Below the pieces are notes generated by a model, which made no database searches, was not told the origin of the DNA, and saw nothing but the letters and a program-made list of their open reading frames with translations. A stretch of 64,000 nucleotides of DNA from Cylindrobasidium torrendii FP15055 ss-10. Its lineage: Eukaryota; Basidiomycota; Agaricomycetes; Agaricales; Physalacriaceae. The stretch is from positions 1-64,000 of the forward strand of contig KN880447.1 in assembly GCA_000934385.1 (NCBI GenBank). Reading direction: 5' to 3'. Positions 1 through 10,015 of the stretch are shown here, piece by piece (position 1 is the first letter of the stretch; every line of letters begins with the position of its first letter). Both the position numbers and the translations under genes were made by a program.

Positions 1-591
1 TTCCTCTGTTCAATACATATCCAGACTTCACACCCGTAGTATCAAGTGAAATCAACCCAGTAATTTGTAGCAGACTACAGCGCTGTTGTACAATGTTGAA
101 TAAACCAGTAAGGTAGATGCTCATAACGTGAGAGGCCGGATGATCATACCATGATGATATGATATGCGTCGCTGTCCGGATTTTGGATCTGACCTCCACG
201 CTGGCCACGAAGCTTGTCCGGATTTTGCATCTGACCTCTGACCCACGTGGCTCCGCTTTTGTCCGAATTGGGAAGGGGCTCTACCTGAGTCCGATCAAAG
301 TCTGTCCGGATTTTTGACCTGACCTTAAGCGGCATAATCAGGGGTCCTGCTTCAATATCGACGGCGACGACGCAGGCAACAGCCACCCGACCATTCTCGC
401 AACACACTCTCTACTCCTGGTCTCTTTTGAAGCAGGAAAATCTGGCGGCCTCCAGGCAAGAGTGATCGCAAACGCAAGCCTGGTCGGGGTCTCTAGCCAT
501 CGAATACAGCTAGGCTGAAGAGTTCATGATACCAAGGTTCTGAGGTGCGTCCGTGAACAAGACTGAAATTCGCACGCTCAATATATACCAG
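1..591. other. Left-edge intergenic stretch with short spaced repeats
   Basis: I find no convincing gene here. The stretch holds the promoter and 5' leader of the checkpoint gene that starts at 592. Its only structure is a family of short direct repeats between 173 and 325, listed separately. Confidence 0.6.
173..325 (+). repeat. Three spaced copies of a 20-25 base direct repeat
   Basis: Copies at 173-196, 215-238 and 303-325 share the core TGTCCGGATTTT followed by a CTGACCT box. A degenerate core (TGTCCGAATT) lies at 260-269. The first two copies differ at one position over 24 bases and start 42 bases apart. The CCGGA cores resemble CGG half-sites of fungal Zn2Cys6 regulators, but that reading is inference. 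Confidence 0.7.
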
Positions 592-3500
592 ATGTCTAGT
601 GCAGTACAGCAAGGCTCATTAGGGTCTTCCGGGAGCTCCATTCTCGTCCCAACGCCGCGATGGAATTTTCACGGACTTATAGACCCTGATGCAGAGACAC
701 AGAGCCAGTACTTCAACGACGATTTCGAGTGCATCGAATCGCAGAAAGAAAACATTGCAGTCGATGAGGTGATGCAGGAACCGGAGGAGGATCCTATAAC
801 AATCAATGAACCAAATGTAAGCCAAATTACCACTCACAACCAAACACAATGTTTATATTGTCACGCAGCCACTCTCTGGTCTATCCACTTCTCCCACCAT
901 GGCGCGTGCGTCAAATTTGCACAACGCGCCGCCTCCCAGAAAGACGCGCCCCGCGCCATCACATGCAAATGCTCTTGAACCAGCATCTCAGGACTCCTTC
1001 TTGAACACTTTCCCCGACCGACCACCCCCTGGCTACATCAAGCCATTCTCCAACAACAACACGACCGTGTCCCAGATACGCGGTGATCACGATGACTCTG
1101 GACAGCGCCGCCGCATCCCAGCACCGGATTCCGAGCCCGACGATGCCGAGCCGAAAGCCGCGTCGGATAATGGGAGCCAAGTCCCGGACGACGAGGAGGG
1201 GGAGGAAGAAATATCCTCAGCCCAAGCACGCGACGAACTTCCTCCAAGTGATTGTTATGCCTCTGACGCCCCGCGTCCAACCTCTCAACCAGTACCCCGC
1301 GCCTCCCAACTGTCAGAGGCAGACTCCACACAGCCCGCGAGTACCACCAGCGTGCAACCTTATATCACCCACGATATCCAGCTTCGCCAGTTGATTATCA
1401 TGACCATAAACAACTATGGTGAATCCGCGAGGCATGCTTGGTGCCAGAAGCTCAGCGAGTCTGGTATCTCCTACGAGGATGCATGGCGCATCCGAACGTC
1501 GGACTACATGCGCGCATTGTCCGAGGTACCCTCAGACGGCATCATTGTTGTGGACTCTGCGTCCCAGACGTTTGACGAGGACGGCGACGAAGAGTGCGAG
1601 GCCACCCAGCCCAATCCTGGGTCGAACGCTGTCGAGAGCGAGCCATACGAAGCCACTCAACCGAATCCTGGGTCCAACGGTGTTGATTCTCACGAAGAGA
1701 CTCAACCAGACGAATCCAATGAAGTCGACTCGTTCGACCCTTCACCGCAAATAGCTGGATCCGATGTTGAAGACTCCTACGAGGAGACACAGCAAATCGC
1801 TGGTTCTAACATCGTTGAATCTCCAATTATCCCCCCGCGCGCATTAGAAGTCCTCCCTCAGGTTACCAGTCAACCAGACTCGTCCATTGTCCCAGAGACC
1901 GTGGCCTCTGTTGACGTCGACATGGAGGATAAAATGCCACTTGCGCAGCTCATAAAGCTGAAGCCTCCCAGTAAGCCGAGGCCTCCTTCTCGCCAGACAC
2001 AGCAGTCGCCGGCGCTTCCTGCCAACACCTCCATCACATCGGACGACGTCGTCCCTGATTCGCTAGAGTTAACTCAAGAACCTGTTCCATCCAAGAAGGC
2101 CGCTCAAGAAGCCCCTGCTCCCGCTGAAGCAGGCCCCTCCAAACCCAACTCAAAAGCAGCTTCCACGCCCAAACCACCGCCGAAGTCCAAGCCGACGCCA
2201 AAGCCAAAGCCAAAGACCACACCAAGGGTGCGTATCGAAATTAGTGTCATGGTAGCAACACTATGCTGAATTGGGAACTATAGGTCGCTGCCACTCCTGC
2301 AAGCGCAAGGAAGCGCAAACGCGCAGACTCGGATGCTTCGCCAGTCGTGAAGGAAGAAGAACAAGCTGAAGGTACGAAACGCGCTGTACGCCCCAAGAAG
2401 CGAGCTACACCTGCGGCACGCCGGCAGCCAGCCAGAGGACGTAAAGGCAAGCAACGCGAACGGCAGGATACTGAAGCGCTCAGCGGGGATGATGAAGACC
2501 CCTTGGCCATCAAACGCGAGCCAGGATCGGCAGTACTTGATACAGAGACACCCAAAGTGAAAAGGCAGAGGGTGAATAGTGGAAGTCTGTTGCGGCGGAA
2601 GCAGGCTGTTGAGCTCCCAGAGCCCGTCCGTGTGTTTGCGAAGACCAAGGCGGGCGAGTGGTGGCCGGCCAATGTCACGGGCCGCACGAGTACTGGGTTT
2701 AGCGTGGATTTCGACGACGCGACGAGCTGTGTAGTTGGTCTGCAGGATCTCCGCGCGTTCCAGCTTCGTGTGAACGACGAGGGGTTCATCGATGTCGGCG
2801 AGACGATGCGGTTCTTTGCGATTTCCAGAGGTGAATCGGCCGATGCGGAAGAGGTCGCGGTTGTCTTTTCGGACGACGAAGAGGAGGTTCTGCCTGTTGG
2901 CAGCATTCGCTTTCTGGGGAAGTATGTGAAGACGAACTGGGAGGAACGCCGTCTTACAGATGACCTGAAGGCTGTTGGCCCCGCGGGTCGGACGACGCGC
3001 GCCGTCAAGCGCGACGGGCTTTTCGCAGAATACACCTTCTTGCCGACAGGATTCCCCGATGGCCACCATGATGTCGATGCTCTGAAGCGTGCTGGCGGCT
3101 CTGTTCTGAAAAAATGGGAACAGGTTTTCAATTTCAACAAGAACGGCGATTCCTTGCGCGGGGACGCAGTCACACTGTGGGATGGTGCCAACATTGGACG
3201 GATTTTCCTTCTTTCCCAGGACGCGAGGCCGACGCCCAAGTATCTTATTGCCATCGCGCTAGGTGTACCGTGCGTGAACATAGGATGGGCCCTGGATTCC
3301 ATCAAGGCGGGCCGTGTTCTTGGTTGGGCACCGTACCTTCTTCCTGCTGGGAAAGCATACCACAACGAACGTAACCTTCAAGTCTCCCAGTACGTCAATC
3401 TGGAATGGGATCAGGAAGATACTGCCACTGTGTGGACAAACCCAGTATCTAGGAAGCCATTCGATGGGAAGAGGGTCCTTTGCGTAGGTCCTGCATACAT

Positions 3501-3776
3501 GTCTGGAAATGTACTCCTTCGCTCTTCTTCCTCGCTTTGGAGCTAACTATCAGACAGATGCAAACCACTGGAGAAATCCCATACATCATTCTTGCAATGG
3601 GTGCCAAGCGAGTCGACGTTCTCAAGACCGTCAGTGACAAGAAGGCGCTCAAACAGTACGACTACATCCTCCAAGACAACAAAGGTCTCGTTGTCGTCCC
3701 GCAGGATCCGGCGTACACGGTTTTTGACCAGGAACAACTCAAGTCGAGTCTGTTTCTTGGAAGGCTGACGTTCTAA
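592..3776 (+). CDS. Crb2/Rad9/53BP1-type DNA-damage checkpoint mediator
   Basis: Exons 592-816, 869-2227, 2284-3510 and 3558-3776 join in phase to 1009 residues. The start is the ATG followed by SSAVQQ; an upstream in-frame codon at 553 is GTG. The N-terminal half is acidic and disordered. Around residues 318-385 it carries four degenerate repeats built on (E)ETQ/ATQ, typical of ATM/ATR target clusters. A Lys/Pro-rich basic stretch follows. Residues about 640-693 look like the 53BP1/Crb2 tandem Tudor fold (VFAKTKAGEWWPANVTG). The last 240 residues form a BRCT pair, which in this family binds phosphorylated H2A. Crb2/Rad9 proteins bridge damaged chromatin to the Chk1/Rad53 kinases in the nucleus. 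Fission yeast Crb2 (778 aa) is shorter. I am sure of the family and less sure of one-to-one orthology. Confidence 0.88.
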
Positions 3777-4741
3777 GGACGCTGGACGCTACTATGTACC
3801 TTCAATCTCTTCTTATTTAATCTCAATCGTTACTTTTAGCTACTATATCCCGCCTCCACCTTGCATATGTGCCTGCGATTTCCTGGTATCTAATATCGAA
3901 TGCTATCTTGTAGAATACGCTATAGACTGACAACGGGCATCGTCATGCTTACTTTTACGTTCTAAGTGCCGGCGGTACATATGTTAAGTAGCTGCCTGTA
4001 GCTGCCTCTGGCGATCGCCTGCCCGCAATGCATCGAGATGCGACCCGGCACTGCGATGCGAAGTCGCCCAGGGCGGCAGCAGACATACAAACTTGTAGTT
4101 TTACCGCGTCATGGTCAATGAGCAGGGACCCCCAGAGGTTCATTGCGACTCCAAGATCTCCCCCAGATCTTAATGTTGCGCCCGCTACCTGTTGCGCCAC
4201 ATATGGAAAGGTGAGTGTTGACTGCACCTCTCTGCCGCGGACGAGTCTGCCAGCTCGGTTCAAGGTAGAAGCTTAAATATAAGTTACTTACTATGATATT
4301 CTACAGAAGTCTATTGCCGTATGATGTGTGCAATCCATATCATTCGACAAAGTTCGACCGAGGCCGTGCGTTTACCTTTCTGTGTAAAAGAATCATTTCA
4401 TTTGCTTCTTCAGTACTTCAGTCTTGACGTCAGGATGTGGTATAGCGTTTAGTCGTCTCATACGCAAACGGCCGTCTCGTCTTCCCTGCCTTGTGCCGAC
4501 AAATTGAGCAACTCATTTCAGCAGGCGCTATCCGCGTGTAATTACTAGCAATACCCATCGAAGGCGATACAGCAGCATTTCTCGACTCGATTCGATCCCG
4601 GGACGGAAACACAGAGCGGACGAACCTGATCACTTCTGACGCGCCTTTAGACAAACCTCCAGCTCTTGGTTTGTAACCACCACTTGCCCCGCCCAAGTTT
4701 CTCGAACAGTCAATTAAACTACCCGGACACAAAGCCCAACG
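3777..4741. other. Intergenic region with one small hairpin
   Basis: There is no supportable gene in these 965 bases; open frames on both strands lack family similarity and plausible introns. A perfect 7-base inverted repeat with a five-C loop sits at 4153-4171 (AAGATCT, CCCCC, AGATCTT). The right part should hold the promoter of the BTB gene. Confidence 0.6.
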
Positions 4742-5779
4742 ATGGACAGGGTGACTTCGCTTCCCACACCACCGGTACGGCACTCCCAATGCTACCATGC
4801 TCATCTAGCGAATGCTGATAATTGCACTGTAGCTGGACGCAACGGAACTCGATGACTTCTATGCGACCTCCGCCATATTTGGCCCAGAGTTCTTGCACCA
4901 AGACCAACCACCAGACCTCCGCCTAAAGTCATCCGACGACGTACTTTTCCACATTCACCGTCATGCACTCTCGAAGGCGTCCTCCAATGACTTTGGTGGC
5001 CTTGTGTCCAATTTGGAACTAGATGTGGCACCTACACCTCTACCGGCCGACGTGCTGAACGTGCTCCTCCAGGCAGCGTACGGCTTAAATTCAAACTCAC
5101 ACAGTGTACCGCCGCTCGACACGCTTGTCGATGCGATTGACCTATTTCCACGCTTCGGGCTGGACGCGCGATTAGTCCTTGCACCCCAGTCAACCTTGTA
5201 TGAAGCCATCCGCTTCCAAACACCACTAGCACCCTTCCGCATCTTTGCGTTGGCTTCTCGACAAGACCTCGAGGACCTCGCCGTCGCAGCGTCCAGCTAC
5301 CTACTCGCTTTCCCACTCATGTCCATCACCGACAAAATGGCAGAGGCGGTGAAACCGAGATACCTCCATCGCCTCTTCACGTTACACTTGTCCCGCTCCA
5401 ACGCTCTCAAAACTATGGTGTTCGAGCCATTGGAACATCATCCAAATACAATGACATGCTCGTACCAGACGTACGAGGCGCTCTCGCGGGCATGGCTGCT
5501 CGCAGGCGCGTCCTTGATTTGGGACGCCGACGCCAGTGCGTGCCTCAGTCTTCTTATGCACACAACACGATGCTCATGCTCAACAAATAGACACCTCCGC
5601 GACGACCATACAACGAACGTTATTGTCCCTTGAAAGCGGCATGACTTGCTCCAGCTGTAAGAAGGTGCTCAACGAGCGCGTCAGGTCTATCATACTCCGC
5701 TGGACGAACTTGAAGGTCAGTCTCTGCTCTTGCATTGCCTGGCATGTCGTGCTCATCATGTCAACAGTCCACCATATAA
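4742..5779 (+). CDS. BTB/POZ-fold protein of the basidiomycete-expanded type
   Basis: Exons 4742-4774, 4833-5535, 5591-5715 and 5768-5779 give 290 residues. The short first exon encodes MDRVTSLPTPP, and the second begins LDATELDDFYATSAIFG. The motif SSDDVLFHIHRHALSKAS at about residues 40-60 is the usual opening of these fungal BTB domains (a substrate or regulatory surface, then an H-x-L-hydrophobic helix). A helical region follows, ending in a Cys-x2-Cys pair (MTCSSCKK) and a short basic tail. BTB proteins dimerise and often act as Cullin-3 adaptors or transcription cofactors; which applies here cannot be told. The last exon of only four codons is the weakest part: reading through would end at 5802. 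Agaricomycetes carry large lineage-specific families of such genes. Confidence 0.7.
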
Positions 5780-6048
5780 TCGATAATCTCCTGCCATGCT
5801 AGCGCACATTGGATCTGTATAATTCTTTTGCTCGTCTTGCTTTCGTTTGTATCTGTACTTTGGTTTAGCAATGGAAGAGTTTAGTTCAAGGCACGATTCA
5901 TTTTGAGCAAGGGAAGCGTGAAGGCAAGGAAATCCTCGTCCGTGGTATTCATGTGCAATCAATAAATAGAGGAGATGATACAAAAGGAATGAGGGGCAAG
6001 CGTCCATATGGAAGGCGATCTGGTATAAGTAATGTATGCATGACCCGT

Positions 6049-6582
6049 TCAGGAAACTATCACCCCGCAGACAGTACACTTCTTGGTGTTGTCACACCTA
6101 AAGCGGTGTTAAGGATGCGCAAATCGAATAGATGAGGGGAACGTACATCAAGGCAAACAGGCCGATGGGGAAGAGCAACACGGATGTCACGATACCACAT
6201 ACACCATAATGTGTCCTCAACTGGTGTTCTCCTCTCGCACACTTTGCATACACTGCACATACTTGTCAGCGGATAAAGGCATAAACAATGGTAACAGCGA
6301 CGCACAAGCAGACCGATATTCCTCTCCCTGCTGAACAGTCGTCTTCCGTTCTAGAGGGATGTCTTGTGCTTGGCCGTAGGGCTGAGCTGCCGGTGGAGGC
6401 TGCATGTAGCTTCCGCTTGACTGTGCCGGGCTGGGCATAGGCATCGTCGTAGATTGGCGCACATCTTGTTCAGGGTAGGGCGCTTTGAACCCGGTGGGAC
6501 TCGGGGGCGCAGACGAGTGCCCTGCTTCGGGCTGCTGCGAGTACATCGGCGGCGGCGCAAGTACGTTGTCGTTAATCATCAT
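6049..6582 (-). CDS. BRI3-like small two-helix membrane protein
   Basis: Exons 6582-6306, 6252-6147 and 6097-6049 join in phase to 143 residues. The first 85 residues are Pro/Gln/Ser-rich and disordered (PPPMYSQQPEAGHSS). The C-terminus carries the BRI3/I3 signature: CARGEHQLRTHYGVCGIVT, then a hydrophobic helix with the FPIGLFAL core, then KKCTVCGV. In animals BRI3 proteins sit in lysosome and Golgi membranes through this Cys-rich hairpin; the fungal role is unknown. I chose the ATG pair MMINDN as start because the upstream in-frame extension looks like leader sequence. The conserved exon junctions make the model firm although the protein is short. Confidence 0.78.
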
Positions 6583-7026
6583 GGCAATGGCGGTGTTGGT
6601 GATGGTGGTGGGGAAGAACCAGAAAAAGTGAAAATGCTGTTCCGCCCATAACTCCAGTTTCACAGCTTTATGTACCCTGAGTGATCCATCAATTTGGTAT
6701 GTCTCGAAATTCAAACAGCCTACTTTGGCGCGCTCTTTCCGTTTGAGATTTCAAAAAAGGGTCGGACTGCCGTACTTCCGCTAGTAGACACCAGCGTCTA
6801 ACGCTCGAAGTGCGGTGGTCGTATCGCATTCACTTGCCGATTCACTGTGCCGACATGATTGATACCGAGTGGCACATGCATAACCATCGTACAAGGCTGA
6901 TTGAGGACGCCCGAAGCGCAAGAAGACACATAAACATGCATAACACTACGCCTGATATTTGTAACTGAACATTCTCCACTGCTCCACTTCATCTTTTCTC
7001 AAAGTCAGTCGACACTGACAACAACG
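6583..7026. other. Intergenic spacer
   Basis: These 444 bases lie between the start of the BRI3-like gene and the end of the F-box-like gene, both on the minus strand. They should hold the BRI3-like promoter. I see no further gene or repeat. Confidence 0.5.
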
Positions 7027-7974
7027 CTACCCCCAAATATCCGTCCAGCCCGCATCCCAATAAGTATCACTCTTTGGGACCTCCAGTACCGGAAACGGCG
7101 ACTCCGTCGGTATGAGACCTGCTGGGTAGCGTTCGTACGACACGAAAATCGATAATCGTGGGTCTTTGATGGCCTTTACATGGTCAAAGCAGAGGCGCAT
7201 GGCCTGGTCTGGACATGGGGGATAAACCACGATGATCCAGCTCAGGCGAACCAACGGATGGTCTTGGAACAGAGCAAGGATACGACGGAGGCCATCTGCT
7301 AGCCGCGCCTCTTCTCCGTCCATGGGTAACAACACGCTGTGAGTGAATGCGTGCGTGCCACGAAAGTACTTGGCGAGCGCCTTCCAGCCGCATTCGTCGT
7401 GAATTGTCGCGTTAGCGAGAGCAACGTGCGTGATGTTGAGTGGAAGCGAGTGGAAGGAGAGAAGGATATGGCGAGGAGAATATACGCTGAGGAACTTGAG
7501 GTGTGCGCTGGCGTTCCGCAGAGTGTCATGAACTTGAGTATTTGGATTCGGGATAGCCAGACTGGTGGCAAATGGGCAGCTTTTGAGAACGGCTGCGGCG
7601 TCAGCAGCACTGGGACCTTCATCATGCCGGCCATAACAAGCAGGAAAACAGATTGAACGGACGTATTCTCCCACGGTAGTGTGCCCGTTCGACCGCAAAA
7701 TGTCGACAAATTTTCGAATGCTCGCCCGGTTGTGGAGATAGATGTCCCGAAAAACAGAGGATTCCACGCTAGACGCTGTGGTGAGGCTTTTTTGACGCTG
7801 TCCACAACGACGCATATACCTGCCTCGGGCCCGTCTGCAAACAAGAGCGATCGTCGACTTCGCACTTGGGTACGCGAGTATGGTGCACTCAAAGATGTAC
7901 AGGATGAGCTCGACGGGTAGCTCGATGAGGATGGTGTCTCGTCGTCTCGGCATGTCTGTGTCGTGGTTGTACAT
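7027..7974 (-). CDS. F-box-like protein, unknown substrate
   Basis: An open frame of 315 codons starts at ATG 7974 (MYNHDTD); ATG 7953 is an alternative. Residues about 17-45 have the F-box pattern of these fungi (LIELPVELILYIFE, then ALVCRRAR). The rest reads like an irregular leucine-rich fold of alternating helices and strands, with no catalytic motif. A 51-base stretch at 7769-7819 has a GTATAT donor and a TAG acceptor and is a multiple of three. Removing it gives 298 residues and brings VFRDIYLHNRASIRKFVD directly after the F-box, as in related proteins, so I favour it being an intron. F-box proteins recruit targets to SCF ubiquitin ligases. Confidence 0.62.
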   Translation of the reverse strand: MYNHDTDMPRRRDTILIELPVELILYIFECTILAYPSAKSTIALVCRRARGRYMRRCGQRQKSLTTASSVESSVFRDIYLHNRASIRKFVDILRSNGHTTVGEYVRSICFPACYGRHDEGPSAADAAAVLKSCPFATSLAIPNPNTQVHDTLRNASAHLKFLSVYSPRHILLSFHSLPLNITHVALANATIHDECGWKALAKYFRGTHAFTHSVLLPMDGEEARLADGLRRILALFQDHPLVRLSWIIVVYPPCPDQAMRLCFDHVKAIKDPRLSIFVSYERYPAGLIPTESPFPVLEVPKSDTYWDAGWTDIWG

Positions 7975-8494
7975 GGCCAAGCAATGACCGATGACACCAA
8001 CAAGCTCAATGGAAGCAACGCCACAAAATGGGGTTTTGGAACTTGGTCAGCCGACCGGTCATGAAGCCATTGTAGGTCCAGTCTCAGCCTGAAAGAATGT
8101 CATTGCGCCATAGCAGACGGATTTCATCACATCAGGCGCCCAGTCCAGCCCCCCAAGTCAATCAGGCGCGCACGACTCTGTCGTCTGGAAAGCTCAGCTG
8201 TGGGATGCGTTCAATACATCACGTGTTTGCTCACCTGAACAATGCACGGCGGGTTGAGGCGAGAACAGAGTCGGAATATCCCTTCACTTTCAAAAGACAT
8301 GGTAGCGTCCCCGACTTCTACAAGCGCATTTATGCATCGATTAATTGTGTCTAAAATAATCCTGTTCCAGAAGGCTAGATCCATAATTTAGTATGAGTAC
8401 CTTGGGAATATATATTGTAGTGGGCTTTCTTCAAGTAGCGCCCAAGAAATGCTTCAAATCGAATAAGGGCAGAGGCTGAGGGCGTGATGTTCAA
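7975..8494. other. Intergenic spacer upstream of the F-box-like gene
   Basis: There is no gene I can support. The left part should be the promoter of the F-box-like gene and the right part the 3' end of the LisH-CTLH gene. Both neighbours are on the minus strand. Confidence 0.5.
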
Positions 8495-9611
8495 TTATAT
8501 CGGTGTGCAACAGTGGGACAGGCGAACCTCTTTACTGCCAGACTTAGGTGTGATAGGTCCATTGCGTGGTGGCAGGACCGCCCCCGACAGAGGTGTCGAG
8601 GGGAACTCCCTGGCGACAGACCAGAGTGTCGACGTATAACGCGTCTGAAGCTCAATGTTCGATATGAGGCGTTCGCCTGTACGATCTAAGGGAACCATGA
8701 GCAAGAAGCTGCTAATGGAGACAAGACGCACAGAATATGGCAGCCTCAATCTGGTCGGCCACTGCTTCACGTCGTTCCTGCGAGAGGTATTTCGCCAAGG
8801 AGCTATCCTCCGGGACTTTATATGCGAGAATCCCAAGCACGAGGGAAAGCTCCTTCAGGTAGCGTGCCTTGTTCTCGTCGATGAGCAGATTGGCCAGCAT
8901 GTAGAGCTTTTGAGCTTTCTTGAGTAAAGCCGTTTGCTGGTCAAGATCGTGAGGGTCTGGTATCGTTTTCTGTATTTCAGCAGACTCCCGCCGCGAGACC
9001 GTGGGAGTGGCTGCTGTCGTTGAGGAGGGTGTACGCAGTGGATAGGGAAGCGGTCTCGTGCGACATGCCTCAATGAAGGCTTGGATATGCAAGTTGAGGT
9101 CTAGATGGGAAGGTTCGACAGACTTGGGTGCGAAGTACTCGGATTCTGAAATGTTGCATGCACTTCCTTTGGGGGTGGTATCGTCGGCATTGAGGACAGT
9201 TGGGAAGTACTTGCTAATCAGTTCTCTAGCTCGGTTAATATTGCCAGCCAACAGAGCATGACGGATCTCTATAGGACGAAAGGGTTGAGCTCAAGAGCAA
9301 TTTGCTTGGCGGTTCACGCACCTAATCGTCGTTCTGCAGACAGGAGAGCACTGTCATCTAGGCGAGTTGCGTTCGGCTGTCCTGCGACAAGCGATGTCTC
9401 CTCTCCATCGGCGTTGAAATGACGGACGGTGGTATCCCTAACGAGAGCACGCGCTGTATTCGTGTAGGAGTGATGAACCAGATAATCGAGCACTAAAGAT
9501 CGCTTAAGCAGAGATGTTAATGAGTATGCCTCTTTCTCGTTTGCGGGGTAGCGCACTTACCAGTTGATGAGGTGTTGGATCTGGAACTCGAGGGCCTGTC
9601 TTTCGCAACAT
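8495..9611 (-). CDS. LisH-CTLH-CRA protein (RanBPM/GID-complex type)
   Basis: Exons 9611-9561, 9502-9322, 9268-8732 and 8685-8495 give 319 residues. Residues about 17-45 form a LisH motif (LRSLVLDYLVHHSYTNTARA). A CTLH stretch follows (EIRHALLAGNINRARELI), and after a Ser/Thr/Pro-rich insert comes a CRA domain (LYMLANLLIDENKARYL, then REAVADQI). The C-terminal exon has the IELQTRYTSTLWSVAREF segment common to RanBPM-like proteins. This architecture is that of scaffold subunits of the GID/CTLH ubiquitin ligase, which directs nutrient-dependent protein turnover. No SPRY domain precedes the LisH motif, so this is either a short RanBPM relative or a Gid8-like subunit. I cannot assign the exact subunit. 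Confidence 0.8.
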
Positions 9612-10015
9612 TTGGGTTCGAGGATGTTGTGGTCGTTCAAGAAGCAAGCGAGACGCCGAGTAAATGTACACGCTCCTTGACCACGCTTCGCTGCCTGCGA
9701 GTCGTTCACATCCAAGAAGTGATCTTGCACGTGGTGAGTTATTACCACCGCTACTGGGCAGCTCGAAGTTCGAACCGCTCGGGAACCGCTTCGGTGGTCT
9801 TTCTCGCCGGCTGAGCATACTCATCTCGCCCGAAATGTGTTCCAACGATTTAATCTCAATACTAACAAATCTCATTCTGAAGTACGGATTCTGTCCATGA
9901 TGGTTCAATGGGTTTAAGAACCTGAGGCTGTTGCTGGACAATATCTTCTCTCGGATATAACATCTAAGTGTACAGTAGTCTCATTAACACAATGTCTCCA
10001 TTAGTATTACAATTA
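9612..10015. other. Intergenic spacer
   Basis: These 404 bases separate the LisH-CTLH gene (its promoter lies here, on the minus strand) from the 3' end of the large F-box-like gene. Nothing else is recognisable. Confidence 0.5.

Noticed and set aside
2247..3365. A 372-codon open frame on the minus strand inside the checkpoint gene
   Set aside because: It is antisense to Tudor and BRCT coding sequence that joins cleanly across three introns. Its own translation is low-complexity Arg/Ser with no family pattern.
4575..4610. tRNA-like B-box word (GATTCGATCCCGGG)
   Set aside because: The flanking bases cannot form a T-arm or acceptor stem, and no A-box lies at the right distance upstream.
6583..6714. 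N-terminal extension of the BRI3-like protein (MNFETYQIDG)
   Set aside because: It lacks the Pro/Gln composition of the N-terminal region and looks like leader sequence; two ATGs follow at 6580-6582 and 6577-6579.
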